In this document: one piece after another, positions 25,717 to 34,195 of the stretch
Numbering within the stretch: position 1 is the first letter of the stretch
How the letters are laid out: each line of letters opens with the position of its first letter
Assembly (NCBI RefSeq): GCF_026651875.1
Contig: NZ_CP104067.1
Location: 434,001-498,000 of the forward strand
Direction of reading: 5' to 3'
Source of the DNA: Alicyclobacillus fastidiosus
Lineage (GTDB): Bacteria; Bacillota; Bacilli; Alicyclobacillales; Alicyclobacillaceae
DNA length: 64,000 nucleotides
Program-made: the position numbers and the translations under genes
Notes under the pieces: model-generated
The model's input: only the letters and a program-made list of their open reading frames with translations
Databases searched by the model: none
What the model was told of the DNA's origin: nothing

Positions 25717-26682
25717 ATGAGTTTTAAAGGGAGCGAACGCGAGTTCATTTTTTCACTGTATCTCAAAGAGCACAAGTCCATACTGGAGGATGTCGTAGGT
25801 CGGAGTTTGACCGATCTGTTGCTCGAAGCATACTGGCAGGGATATAAGCTTGATCTATTGGGGTACGACAGGGCTATGGGGGTTCCTGTCATTACCGAAG
25901 TGTGGTTAGGGAAAACGGGCGGCTACCATCAGGAACGGTTTCTGAGTCTCTTGGAAACGGTAGATGAGGGGCAGTTGCTTTACCTGGCACTTGGCTTCCA
26001 GGTCAAGCATGTTCGCGAACTGGAGCAACAAGTGGGTAGCAGTGACAAACCGATTAAACTGCTGTTGGTGCGGATTACCGATCAGATAATGGAACCACTT
26101 GAAACGCTCAATTCCACGCACAAGCTAAAGATTTACAATTCCCTGGGGTTATTGGACGAAGTTCCAAATCCACTTCGGGTCGTCAAAACCATTGAACATC
26201 CCCTATACAAGCTTCTCAGCCCGAAACCCCTTCCAGACAATCAGGAATTCGATTTTTCAAAACGAGTGGATGTAAATCGATACGTGCTGTATCGGTTGCG
26301 GGAGGCGGTTCCCAATTTCCTGACCTTGCAACGAGAAAAGCACTTCATCGAGGATAATGCCACCATCATTCTTGGTGGGGGGCGTACAGGCATACAGTTT
26401 TACATCTCAGCAAGAAACAGAAGGAAGCAAGCGTTCGTGGAGTTGCGATTTGACGAATCAAATAGCGAGCTATTTCAATTGTTCGCGGCGAAACCGTGGT
26501 TGTTGCGGGAAAAGGTCGATGAAAGTGTCAAGGTTCAGGACAATACAATCGGGTGTTACTTCAAAGCCTCTGACAACGTGCAAGAGACGGCGGACGAGTT
26601 GACGCAGATTTTTAGCAGGATGGTGAGTGCCATCAGCTATCCGTTATTCGATATTCTGCAGTATGAAAATCAGATGGCGTGA
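25717..26682 (+). CDS. nuclease-fold protein with DUF4268-like C-terminus
   Basis: 321 aa, ATG after AGGGAGGCTCACATT. Residues 41-110 have the layout of a PD-(D/E)xK core: YKLDLLGYD (44-52), a two-strand hairpin, then VITEVWLGKT (58-67), where homologues have IEnQxxxTDH, and LLYLALGFQVKHVRELEQQV. The acidic pair D46/D51 and E61 are candidates, but the usual second Q/K is changed to W. The C-terminal 150 residues (FYISARNRRKQAFVELRFDE) look like DUF4268. Following an XRE repressor, this may be a defence or toxin module. Assignment is by motif only. Confidence 0.55.
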   Translation: MSFKGSEREFIFSLYLKEHKSILEDVVGRSLTDLLLEAYWQGYKLDLLGYDRAMGVPVITEVWLGKTGGYHQERFLSLLETVDEGQLLYLALGFQVKHVRELEQQVGSSDKPIKLLLVRITDQIMEPLETLNSTHKLKIYNSLGLLDEVPNPLRVVKTIEHPLYKLLSPKPLPDNQEFDFSKRVDVNRYVLYRLREAVPNFLTLQREKHFIEDNATIILGGGRTGIQFYISARNRRKQAFVELRFDESNSELFQLFAAKPWLLREKVDESVKVQDNTIGCYFKASDNVQETADELTQIFSRMVSAISYPLFDILQYENQMA

Positions 26683-26726
26683 TGGAAAAGACAGGGATGG
26701 CGTGAAGAGCAGGGAGGAGGATTGTA

Positions 26727-26760
26727 ATGTAATGGCGTTGGTTTCCCAACGCCATTACAT
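26727..26760 (+). terminator. 15-bp perfect hairpin without U-tract
   Basis: The 26727-26741 arm (ATGTAATGGCGTTGG) pairs perfectly with 26746-26760, leaving a 4-base loop TTTC. It begins 45 bases after the nuclease-fold gene. No T-run follows in either direction. It could be an mRNA 3' stabiliser or a structured element. Confidence 0.45.
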
Positions 26761-26787
26761 ATGGAAAACGTGAAAAAGCGACACTCC

Positions 26788-26814
26788 GATACCTCACGAT
26801 TGGATATCGGAACA
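26788..26814 (-). terminator. possible terminator of the zinc-protein gene
   Basis: On the minus strand TCCGATA and TATCGGA arms, 13 bases apart, are followed within 7 bases by TTTTTC. It lies about 55 bases beyond the minus-strand stop at 26869. Confidence 0.45.
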
Positions 26815-26868
26815 GGGTCAAGGGCATCCTACTTGCACATTTGCCCTCCCGTTTGTACGAAAGCAAAA

Positions 26869-27048
26869 TTACTTGAGGTGCTTTTTCACAAAAGCCAATA
26901 AGGTTTGCCCCAATGTAGTGAGCACAACACCTGTTCCACTGCATTTATCGCATTGAACCTTTTTGCCACCATCCGATTCCACTTCACCAGTGCCTTTGCA
27001 ATCCCAACACGGCAACTCTAAGTCATCCATTGAAATCTGCAAAAACAT
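26869..27048 (-). CDS. DnaJ-type zinc-finger small protein, 59 aa
   Basis: ATG 27048 follows GAAAGGAG. Two repeats of C-x2-C-x-G-x-G occur: CWDCKGTGEV and CDKCSGTGVV, the zinc centre typical of DnaJ cysteine-rich domains. With only two repeats it should bind one zinc. A short helix (LGQTLLAFVKKHLK) follows. Stand-alone; perhaps a small chaperone-related or RNA-binding protein. Confidence 0.75.
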   Translation of the reverse strand: MFLQISMDDLELPCWDCKGTGEVESDGGKKVQCDKCSGTGVVLTTLGQTLLAFVKKHLK

Positions 27049-27166
27049 CGACTCCTTTCAAGTCACGCCTTACGGAGTATAATTACGTTCAGGTGACGAG
27101 GGGGGAGTTAACACCTTTTAGTACATTCACCATCTTGAACCGAGATTCCCCCGTCTGCTTGTTTCA

Positions 27167-27793
27167 CTACTTGAACGAATAAATCACATATCCTAAGTAT
27201 ACCGCTGACAGCCACATCATTGTGGCGGATACGCGATTTAAGGCTTGGAGTGATGAGTTTCGTAACGCCACCTTACCCACCATATGACCTGCAATCGACA
27301 ACCCCAGAAACCACAACCACGATACCGTAGCACTGGCTATGCCGAACGCAATTCGCTCCGTCCAAGCCGTATACGCCACCGCACTGCCGCCAATCACCGC
27401 AAGCGTATCAATGAGGGCATGCGGATTAAGGAGTGATACCGACGATGTGAATCCAATTTGTCGTTTGGCTGTCCAAGCCGTCGAAGAGATTTCATTACTC
27501 TCCCCTGCGTTCTTTACCCTCCAGGTAGACCATCCCATATATAGCAAGAACACAATACCAATCGCGCCAAACGTATAACGGAGCCATGTGATATGGAGAG
27601 CTACCGTTGAGACACCGAGGACTGCCAGTGCGATCAGAAACGTATCACAAATTGACGCGGTAATTACGGCTGGCAGTGAACCCGACCAACGGCTGTGCAG
27701 TGCCCCCTGCGTGAGAATAAATCCGTTTTGCATCCCAATCGGCAAAATCAGTCCGAGAGATAAGAGAAATCCATGGATGAAAGCAACAAACAA
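27167..27793 (-). CDS. LysE/ArgO family amino-acid exporter
   Basis: TTG start at 27793 behind AGGAGGGG. 208 aa with six membrane helices. Landmark residues: LPIGMQNGFILTQGAL near 17-32 and the SLLNPHALIDTLAVIGGS segment (about 120-137) are the two half-repeat motifs of the LysE fold. Exports basic or other amino acids by analogy. It is divergent from a LysR-type regulator, the standard lysE-lysG/argO-argP arrangement. Confidence 0.9.
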   Translation of the reverse strand: MFVAFIHGFLLSLGLILPIGMQNGFILTQGALHSRWSGSLPAVITASICDTFLIALAVLGVSTVALHITWLRYTFGAIGIVFLLYMGWSTWRVKNAGESNEISSTAWTAKRQIGFTSSVSLLNPHALIDTLAVIGGSAVAYTAWTERIAFGIASATVSWLWFLGLSIAGHMVGKVALRNSSLQALNRVSATMMWLSAVYLGYVIYSFK

Positions 27794-27906
27794 CCATACC
27801 CCTCCTAACGCATTTCCTAATCAACATGTTAAAGGAAGGAGTATAATTACTGCATGCGAATGTTTAGATGATAACCTTCGGTCAATTCGATTAGGGAGAG
27901 CATACT

Positions 27907-28836
27907 GTGGAACTCAAACAACTGGTGGTTTTTCAAGTTGCCGCCCAAGAATCCAACTTTACACGGACAGCCGAAATACTCAACTACGCCCAGTCAACCG
28001 TGACTTCACAAATACAATCCCTCGAATCTGAACTTGGCGTGTCGTTATTCGAACGATTGGGTAAACGGGTCATTTTGACTGAAAAGGGTCGCCGCTTCAA
28101 GCAGTATGCGGATCAGATCCTTGCATTGTCCAAGGAAGCAAGAAGCGAGATGGGGGAGGGCGACGAACCGAGTGGAACCCTCGTGATTTGTGCCCAAGAA
28201 ACCCAGACTACATACCGTTTACCGCCACTGTTACATGAATTCCAAAGGCGATATCCCAAAGTACAATTGGTTTTTCGTCCTGGCATATCTGATGCCGATA
28301 TCCGAGTGTATCTTGGAACAGGGCAACTTGACGCGGCGTTTTTGTTCGAACCACCAGTCTCGTCGGACACACTCATCGTAGAACCGCTATGCAATGAACG
28401 AATTGTTGTCGTAAGCCACCCACAACACCCGCTCGTAAACATGGTCGAGGTGAAGCCAGAACACATAGAAAATCAGACTGTTCTGCTCACGGAAAATGGG
28501 TGCCACTATCGACGTAGGTTTGAGGATACTTTGATCGACGAAGGTATCCAACTCGCTGGGAAACTTGAATTGGGGAACGTCGAGGCGATTAAGCGGTGTG
28601 TGATGGCGGGCATTGGAATTGCCGCTTTGCCTGAAGTTACGGTGGAAGAAGAAGTATCGCAAGGACAAATGGCAATTCTTCCGTGGACAGGGTGCGACTT
28701 TGACATCGTAACGCAATTGGCGTGGCATAAGGACAAGTGGATGTCTCCTGCACTTTCGTCCTTTATCGAAGTATGCAAAGAAATAATACTCGACAAGACA
28801 AACACACCATACATGACAGAGAAACAACCGATGTAG
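27907..28836 (+). CDS. LysR-type transcriptional regulator
   Basis: GTG 27907, divergent from the LysE exporter with 113 bases between them. Residues 1-60 hold the winged helix (LKQLVVFQVAAQESNFTRTA, AEILNYAQSTVTSQIQSLES, LGVSLFERLGKR). The effector domain follows (PSGTLVICAQETQTTYRLPP..., EIVVVSHP-type strand, ILENGCHYRRRFE-like ligand loop). 309 aa, normal. Expected to activate the exporter in response to an amino acid; this is inferred from position. Confidence 0.9.
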   Translation: MELKQLVVFQVAAQESNFTRTAEILNYAQSTVTSQIQSLESELGVSLFERLGKRVILTEKGRRFKQYADQILALSKEARSEMGEGDEPSGTLVICAQETQTTYRLPPLLHEFQRRYPKVQLVFRPGISDADIRVYLGTGQLDAAFLFEPPVSSDTLIVEPLCNERIVVVSHPQHPLVNMVEVKPEHIENQTVLLTENGCHYRRRFEDTLIDEGIQLAGKLELGNVEAIKRCVMAGIGIAALPEVTVEEEVSQGQMAILPWTGCDFDIVTQLAWHKDKWMSPALSSFIEVCKEIILDKTNTPYMTEKQPM

Positions 28837-28852
28837 GTGTGAAGGTAGAATT

Positions 28853-30081
28853 TCAAACCGAATTTGAGATTGATCCTTCTGAACCCTCATTCCTGTAATT
28901 TCTGATTCGTGGGGTCATGAAGGTCGCACAACCGATCACAATCGTTGCTACCCCAGAAGCTAAGACTAAACCTGTAAGCCCAAGGGGTGTCGCTAATAAG
29001 CCACTCAGCCAACTGCCAGTAGGTTGTCCCAGACCAGTGATGGGTCGAATCGTACTGGATACCTTCGCTTGCATTCGCAACGGTACTATCTGTTGAATAA
29101 TCGTCCGATAGAGTGGCTCGTATGGGGTATAAACCAAGCCATTAAGCAACATGATGCCGAGAACCATCCAATACTGATGTGCAATCGCCAATAGTCCCGT
29201 AAGTATCCCCCAAAGAATGATCACGGTTGCCATGGATGGACCCATAGCCCGTTTCCAGGGTTTCCTCGAAAAGATAACGCCTCCGATGAAAGAACCCACG
29301 GCAAATGCCGACCACAGGAGTCCATATGCTTTTGCGCCTCCAAAGTTGTTCCGAGCCACAATAGGCAATACGATGGCGTACACCCCAAAGAAAAAATTGA
29401 AAAAGAAGGTCAGTCCCCCCAGTTGCAGGAGCAGTGGATTTTGCTTCAGTACTCGGAGAGTTGAGAAAACGGTGTACCTGGAGTGTGCAAAGACGAAGGA
29501 ATAGAAAATAGGAAAATTGCACAAAGGATGAAGCTGACTGCATCCAGTACCAAAACAAGTCCATATCCAAGCCAAGCTACGGACAATCCAGCAATTGCGG
29601 GACCGACTAACCAGGTAAGATGGAGATACACATCATCGAAGAAATTGGCGGTACTTCGCTCATCCTCTGGGAGAAGTTCCGCAACCAATTGTGAGCGTCC
29701 AGTTGAAGTCAACGGGGTTACAACAGAACTAAGCGCCAGCAACACATAACTTAACCAAATCCAGTGAATCCCTAAATGGCTGTTAACGGCGATGCCACCA
29801 TAAATCAATGCGAGTAGTACATTGCCCAATACCATCAATCTTGAGCGAGAAAATCTGTCACCAAGCACTCCAGCAAAGGGATTCACTATAGCGGCTGGAA
29901 CGCCAACGCAAAGAGAAATCAGCCCTACTGCGGCGGGTGAATGAGTAATGCCCAAGACCATCCAAAGAACGGCGGCACTACCCAGTTCATTACCAAGCCC
30001 TGAAATTACGGAACCCAGCCATAGATTTCGGAAGTGCCTACGTCGAAGAAATATCGAGATGCCTTCATGGCGTATTCTCAT
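28853..30081 (-). pseudogene. MFS transporter, one frameshift near 29480
   Basis: The upstream frame from 30081 reads an MFS N-half (MRIRHEGISIFLRRRHFRNL, FAGVLGDRFSRSRLMVLGNV as the loop 2-3 signature) to SFILCAIFLFSIPSSLHTPG and then stops at 29446. The next frame, from about 29480, continues VFSTLRVLKQNPLLLQLGGL and all C-half helices to 28853. One base inserted or lost in the CCAGGTACACC region joins them to about 410 aa, 12 helices. A drug/metabolite efflux-like permease; inactive as drawn. Confidence 0.75.
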
Positions 30082-30271
30082 AATCAGTCTCCTACTGAAG
30101 CTAACCAGACGTTCGATAGTTATGGTGTTACAAAGTTGTTATTATCGGCTGATTTGTTGCTCCTTGGAATGTAGCTCCATACGCAACCATCACGGAGTAA
30201 ATCATACTCTGTCAGGCAAATATCTTCTGTACGACATTAGTCGTAAGACCAAGGTTAAACAAAAGCGCTTT

Positions 30272-30781
30272 CTAATCACGATTTAACAATCCATTAGGTC
30301 TCAACCGAGCCATTATGATTTCGTCAACGTAATGTCCCGCACTTCGAATCGAGCCTGATTTCATTCCTTCCACCACAAATCCATGCCTCTCGTACAACTT
30401 TTGTGCTCTCGGATTTGTAGCCAATACACCGAGTTCGACTCTCTCCAACATTAACCAGTTATCTGCCAGGTCGAGTACCTTTTTGATAAGGGTAGTACCA
30501 ATCCCTTTACCATGGTGTTCGGAATCCACGGAGATATAGAACGTTCCTACATGAGACCTTCGTCCAGCCATCTGTATAACGGCGGCATTTCCAACAACCT
30601 GACCATCTACTTCGGCGACAAACTCATGGTGATTCGCTCCCTGGTTACGATATCGTTCCTCTACCTGTTCAACCCGTGTACTCGGAAGAGAAAGGATATA
30701 TGGCATCACTTGTTCTTGCATCTGAATACGATGAATGGCACGGGCATCGCTGGCTTGTACTTGTCGAATTACTATGTCCAT
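30272..30781 (-). CDS. GNAT N-acetyltransferase
   Basis: About 169 aa from ATG 30781 (TAGGAAACGTG upstream). SEHHGKGIGTTLIKKVLDLA (residues about 88-107) is the acetyl-CoA-binding RxxGxG/A loop with QxxGKGIG-type sequence; VELGVLATNPRAQKLYERHG supplies the conserved N..A..LYE..GF ending and GFVVEGMKSGS completes it. RimI/PhnO-like. Substrate not predictable. Confidence 0.88.
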   Translation of the reverse strand: MDIVIRQVQASDARAIHRIQMQEQVMPYILSLPSTRVEQVEERYRNQGANHHEFVAEVDGQVVGNAAVIQMAGRRSHVGTFYISVDSEHHGKGIGTTLIKKVLDLADNWLMLERVELGVLATNPRAQKLYERHGFVVEGMKSGSIRSAGHYVDEIIMARLRPNGLLNRD

Positions 30782-31032
30782 CACGTTTCCTACCTAATTC
30801 CGATTGTCCTAAATATACCAGTATTGTGGCAGACAAGCGTATAGTGATGCCTTTCCCGACCGAGGACAACGTGTCCGTCAGCAATTGGACATCTTCTACG
30901 TCAATTGGACAGGATAGACAGTACAGTCGGACAGGTTCATAGGGAAATAGGGCAAAGTCACACTCAACGGGATGCTATCAGGGTGTATAATGAAACCAGT
31001 CGTATGGAAACTTGCCGAGGCGGGGTGGGAGC

Positions 31033-31290
31033 ATGACGATGCATATGCAATTGTTTTATTTACTGCCTTTGCTTTCGGTCGTCATTGGTTTTGCATGGCA
31101 TTTGTGGCATAACGCAAACTCCCAGTTTCCACCTTCAAGTCGTCATCTACTGTACGTTCCCAACCTTGGGATACATGAAAGCGTTGAGCCAATAGTACAG
31201 CCGATCCTCCGCATTATCCGCACTGTGCGTCGAAAGTTACTCAGGACAGGCGACAGTGATGAAGAAGCACCTTCCTTTGTGTTGCTCTGA
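31033..31290 (+). CDS. small membrane protein before a YidC homologue
   Basis: ATG 31033 follows GGTGGGAGC. An N-terminal hydrophobic helix (LFYLLPLLSVVIGFAWHLWH) is followed by a soluble basic C-terminus (IRTVRRKLLRTGDSDEEAPS). It ends 39 bases before yidC-like translation starts, so it probably belongs to that operon. A TATAAT sits at 30986-30991. Family not recognised. Confidence 0.6.
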   Translation: MTMHMQLFYLLPLLSVVIGFAWHLWHNANSQFPPSSRHLLYVPNLGIHESVEPIVQPILRIIRTVRRKLLRTGDSDEEAPSFVLL

Positions 31291-31329
31291 ACCGTTGAGA
31301 TTTGAAGCACACAAAGGAGGATATTTGTC

Positions 31330-31974
31330 ATGTACGCCAACATTGAACAGGTTCTTCACGCTCTCTTGTCCTCTTTGGCAGGGTTCACCCACGACTGGGG
31401 TATTGCCATTGTTTTATTTACCATTGGGATACGGCTACTTTTAGTTCCCCTTTCCATCAAAGTTGCCAAAAGTGCCATCGCCCAAGCATCAATCGCGGAC
31501 AAACTTGCGGAACTACAGAGGTCATGGACGGGATCAAAGTCCGATTTGATGCAAGCCCAGCAGAAACTAATGAGGGAGCATGGCGTGAAGCCATTATCCT
31601 CAGTAAGCCTTTTACTCGTACAGTCGCCAGTGTTCTTTGTTCTCTACAGACTGTTTCGATATTTGAACCATTCAGCGACGAGTGTTCTGATTCCTTGGGT
31701 TCCTTACCTGACCGTTGCTGACCCGTTTCACATCGTCCCAATCATCGCGGGTGTGTTGATGGCATTAGGTACTTTCGTGACATACAGCCAAGCACATCTG
31801 GGAAATGCCCAGATAATGAGTGCAGTCGTCAGTTGTGCGGTGACGATGGTTGTCTTATGGGGTGCGCCGATTGCGGTAGCCTTGTACTATACAACCTCTG
31901 GAGTTTGGGGAACTCTGGAGAGGTTCATTTACAAAAAGCTGTTTGTTCCAAGGAAGAGCGTCGCTTCCGTCTGA
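31330..31974 (+). CDS. YidC/Oxa1 family membrane insertase
   Basis: 214 aa, ATG after ACAAAGGAGG. Helps insert and fold membrane proteins. Core helices include GIAIVLFTIGIRLLLVPLSI with the conserved arginine of the hydrophilic groove, the cytoplasmic amphipathic hairpin (ELQRSWTGSKSDLMQAQQKL, REHGVKPLSS) and LLLVQSPVFFVLYRLF. It lacks the lipobox found in SpoIIIJ/YqjG, is short and has an unusual C-terminus, so it may be a secondary, specialised copy. Followed by a strong terminator. Confidence 0.85.
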   Translation: MYANIEQVLHALLSSLAGFTHDWGIAIVLFTIGIRLLLVPLSIKVAKSAIAQASIADKLAELQRSWTGSKSDLMQAQQKLMREHGVKPLSSVSLLLVQSPVFFVLYRLFRYLNHSATSVLIPWVPYLTVADPFHIVPIIAGVLMALGTFVTYSQAHLGNAQIMSAVVSCAVTMVVLWGAPIAVALYYTTSGVWGTLERFIYKKLFVPRKSVASV

Positions 31975-31997
31975 GATCTTAGACAGGGTTCAGGACG

Positions 31998-32045
31998 AAA
32001 AGCAGTACAGCCCTTATCTCCATGAGGGTATGTACTGCTTTTTCT
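31998..32045 (+). terminator. rho-independent terminator after the yidC-like gene
   Basis: AAAAGCAGTACA (31998-32009) pairs with TGTACTGCTTTT (32031-32042), with an inner CCCT/AGGG extension, followed by TTTC. A 12-bp perfect stem. Confidence 0.85.
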
Positions 32046-32115
32046 TACAGGGAGAAGGTCCACTGGACGAAAGTTCACTCTCCATACTTTGCCGAGTTTT
32101 CAAGCCCAACGTGGT

Positions 32116-32703
32116 TCACTCACCGAACACCACAGCCTGATTCAAAATCCGCTCTGGCGGGCGCGGATGGTGGGGCATGGGGTTTGGAACGAGCCGAAAT
32201 GAGAACGTGTTGAGGTCGTCAGGTAACTTTGGACTGACCATGTATACCAGGGAAGATTGGTTGGTGTGTCCTTGGGAACGGTGCAATTGGATCTGTCGCG
32301 CTTCATTCGGCTCAACGTCTAACATAAGCTGAATGTTTAACTCTGCAGTTTCCGTATCCTCATCGGTGTAAATCTCCACGTATGCAAGACTGAAATCTGC
32401 ATATTGCTCCATTCGAGTCACTTGATAGGTGATTCCCTCCGACTGTACCTTCTTCATCACAGGAATGATTCCAAGCAGGTTTTGTGGTGAGACGGGAAGA
32501 CGTGGGGGGCGGCGCGGATTGTTCATCGCGGCAAACACCGATGCAATGACGTGACGGTCAACCTGGTATTCCTCACACCACCGATCAAACTGCTCCTTGT
32601 CGGGATAACCGTTCGTACCTTGGCTGATCCGAAGTCGTTCTGCTATCAGCTTCGCGAGTTGTTCGTCAATCGGTTGTAGGCGAGAGTCATAGGGAACTCG
32701 CAT
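32116..32703 (-). CDS. hypothetical protein, about 195 aa
   Basis: ATG 32703 (GTG 32706 also in reach of AAAGGAGA). The N-terminal half is helical: PYDSRLQPIDEQLAKLIAER, then GYPDKEQFDRWCEEYQVDRH and VIASVFAAMNN, like a small helical DNA-binding region. The rest is beta-rich (AYVEIYTDEDTETAELNIQL) and ends NPMPHHPRPPERILNQAVVF. No recognised family. It shares the strand with the HAAS gene upstream but is separated by 171 bases. Confidence 0.65.
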   Translation of the reverse strand: MRVPYDSRLQPIDEQLAKLIAERLRISQGTNGYPDKEQFDRWCEEYQVDRHVIASVFAAMNNPRRPPRLPVSPQNLLGIIPVMKKVQSEGITYQVTRMEQYADFSLAYVEIYTDEDTETAELNIQLMLDVEPNEARQIQLHRSQGHTNQSSLVYMVSPKLPDDLNTFSFRLVPNPMPHHPRPPERILNQAVVFGE

Positions 32704-32874
32704 CACGGACACCAGTCTCCTTTGCATCCAGATTCGCGGCGTTTGCTGATATCGTACCAGATTATGGACAGGAGAGGGGACTTTGGGGTCAGGGTCTTTG
32801 GAAAACCCAATGCCCCAGCATGCACGGAATAGTGATGTATTGTACCTATAAGCCACCCTCTGGCTTTACTACCT

Positions 32875-33708
32875 TTACGATGTGGAGACCGACCGCTGAT
32901 ACCGCCACTTGTCCATCGCTCTAAAAATTGCAATAAGTATCACGATGGGCAAACACCGAACCGCGATGAGTAGTGAGAGTTGGAACAGTGTTAACCAATG
33001 AAATTTGTACAAGAATAGCCACATCCCAGTCGAGATGGAGATTAGCGTTGGAGTCACGCCTACCCACGAATTCCATGTCCACAGATACAACAGGAGTCCC
33101 CAGATAATAAAAACCACCGTTATGATGCTTACCCAAGGCTCCCTTATTGTGAGATCACGAAAGCCAAACAGAAGTTCATTTACATTAAAGGATTGGGGCA
33201 ATCGCATCAGAACCCAGATGACTCCAAAAATACTCAAGGTCAGCAATAAGGATGCGCGATCCTTTATACAGCGGGTTTTAAAAAGCATTAACACGCTGAC
33301 GCATAGTGCTAACATGAGGGAAGGTGAGTTCGGAATCGCGGAAACGATGCTTGAAGCATATCCCCAAAAGTCGGGGAATCGTTTGTACCAGCCTCCTGGA
33401 AACTGCGAGTGAACTATGTATAGATCGATGAAAAACCATATCAAGAACAGAGAAAACAAGCCGTGTATCATCGGTATGGACAGCCCAAAGGTTTCCTTTG
33501 CGATTTTGTGACGTATTGCGGTGGGCTGTCCAAATTTCTCTATCGCCATTTTGGTGGCTTCCTCTTCGACATGACCCGATCTTATGAGACTCTGGGTTTC
33601 ATCATTCAAATGGGCTGACATTTCTTCAATCCACTCGGCTTTTTCGCGTTTAGTGAGGCCGCTCCGCCGCATCACTCGTTCCAGATATGATTGTATGGGA
33701 CTTGTCAT
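32875..33708 (-). CDS. HAAS-domain membrane protein, intact paralogue
   Basis: ATG 33708 overlaps the PadR stop (ATGA). Residues 1-80: IQSYLERVMRRSGLTKREKA, EWIEEMSAHLNDETQSLIRS, KFGQPTAIRHKIAKETFG form the permease-prefix/HAAS helical domain thought to relay signals to PadR-type partners. Six hydrophobic segments follow. It aligns with the broken gene at 4245-5132 over its whole length (NSPSLMLALCVSVLMLFKTR). 277 aa. No extracellular catalytic domain is evident. Function inferred from the module. Confidence 0.8.
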   Translation of the reverse strand: MTSPIQSYLERVMRRSGLTKREKAEWIEEMSAHLNDETQSLIRSGHVEEEATKMAIEKFGQPTAIRHKIAKETFGLSIPMIHGLFSLFLIWFFIDLYIVHSQFPGGWYKRFPDFWGYASSIVSAIPNSPSLMLALCVSVLMLFKTRCIKDRASLLLTLSIFGVIWVLMRLPQSFNVNELLFGFRDLTIREPWVSIITVVFIIWGLLLYLWTWNSWVGVTPTLISISTGMWLFLYKFHWLTLFQLSLLIAVRCLPIVILIAIFRAMDKWRYQRSVSTS

Positions 33709-34025
33709 AGTGCAAATGCCTCCCCTAAGAACGTACTCAAAATTCGCTGATATTTGCTCCACGACTCTCGCGACGATTCCAATGTGGCAAGTCCTTGCTT
33801 TGTGATGCGGTAATAGCGTCTTCTGGGACCGCCTGTTTCAGTTCCCCAATAGCCTTCAATGAGGTGTTCTGCCTCCAATCGGCGGAGGGCGGGGTATAAC
33901 GTTCCTTCTTTCAATTCCAAGGCTCCATTTGTTTGTTCGTTCACGTACTTCGCAATCTGATACCCGTAAGTATCGCCGCGTGCCACAACAGAAAGAACGA
34001 TAGGATCAATGAATCCTTTCACCAT
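33705..34025 (-). CDS. PadR family transcriptional regulator
   Basis: ATG 34025, MVKGFIDPIVLSVVARGDTY. Very similar to the protein at 5129-5449 (TYGYQIAKYVNEQTNGALEL, LKEGTLYPALRRLEAEHLIE, GPRRRYYRITKQGLATLE). 106 aa. The upstream frame open to 34181 is not coding, because the operator lies there. First gene of a coupled pair with the HAAS protein. Confidence 0.92.
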   Translation of the reverse strand: MVKGFIDPIVLSVVARGDTYGYQIAKYVNEQTNGALELKEGTLYPALRRLEAEHLIEGYWGTETGGPRRRYYRITKQGLATLESSRESWSKYQRILSTFLGEAFAL

Positions 34026-34051
34026 ATCACGGTTTATATAGACCACCACCA

Positions 34052-34070
34052 TATATAGAATATCTATATA
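34052..34070 (-). promoter_or_regulatory. PadR operator, perfect 8-bp inverted repeat
   Basis: TATATAGA-ATA-TCTATATA, a perfect 8-bp inverted repeat with a 3-base centre, 27 bases upstream of the PadR start. The same core TAGAATATCTAT is upstream of the PadR paralogue at 5475-5496. A probable autoregulatory operator. Confidence 0.7.
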
Positions 34071-34195
34071 CAAGCATAGACATCTCCAGTGAAGATGTAA
34101 AGGGCGTGGTCTTGTTCCGATCAGCCTCCAGCCCCAGTCCCATGGTTTATGGGCTATACTTGACCTTGACCCTATCAACATGGACGGTGAAACAC

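Noticed and set aside
26763..26903. 46-aa plus-strand frame MENVKKRHSDTSRLD...
   Set aside because: Overlaps the well-supported minus-strand zinc-protein gene and has no ribosome binding site.
34026..34181. N-terminal extension of the PadR gene to 34181
   Set aside because: It would run through the palindromic operator, has no ribosome binding site, and the paralogue lacks it.
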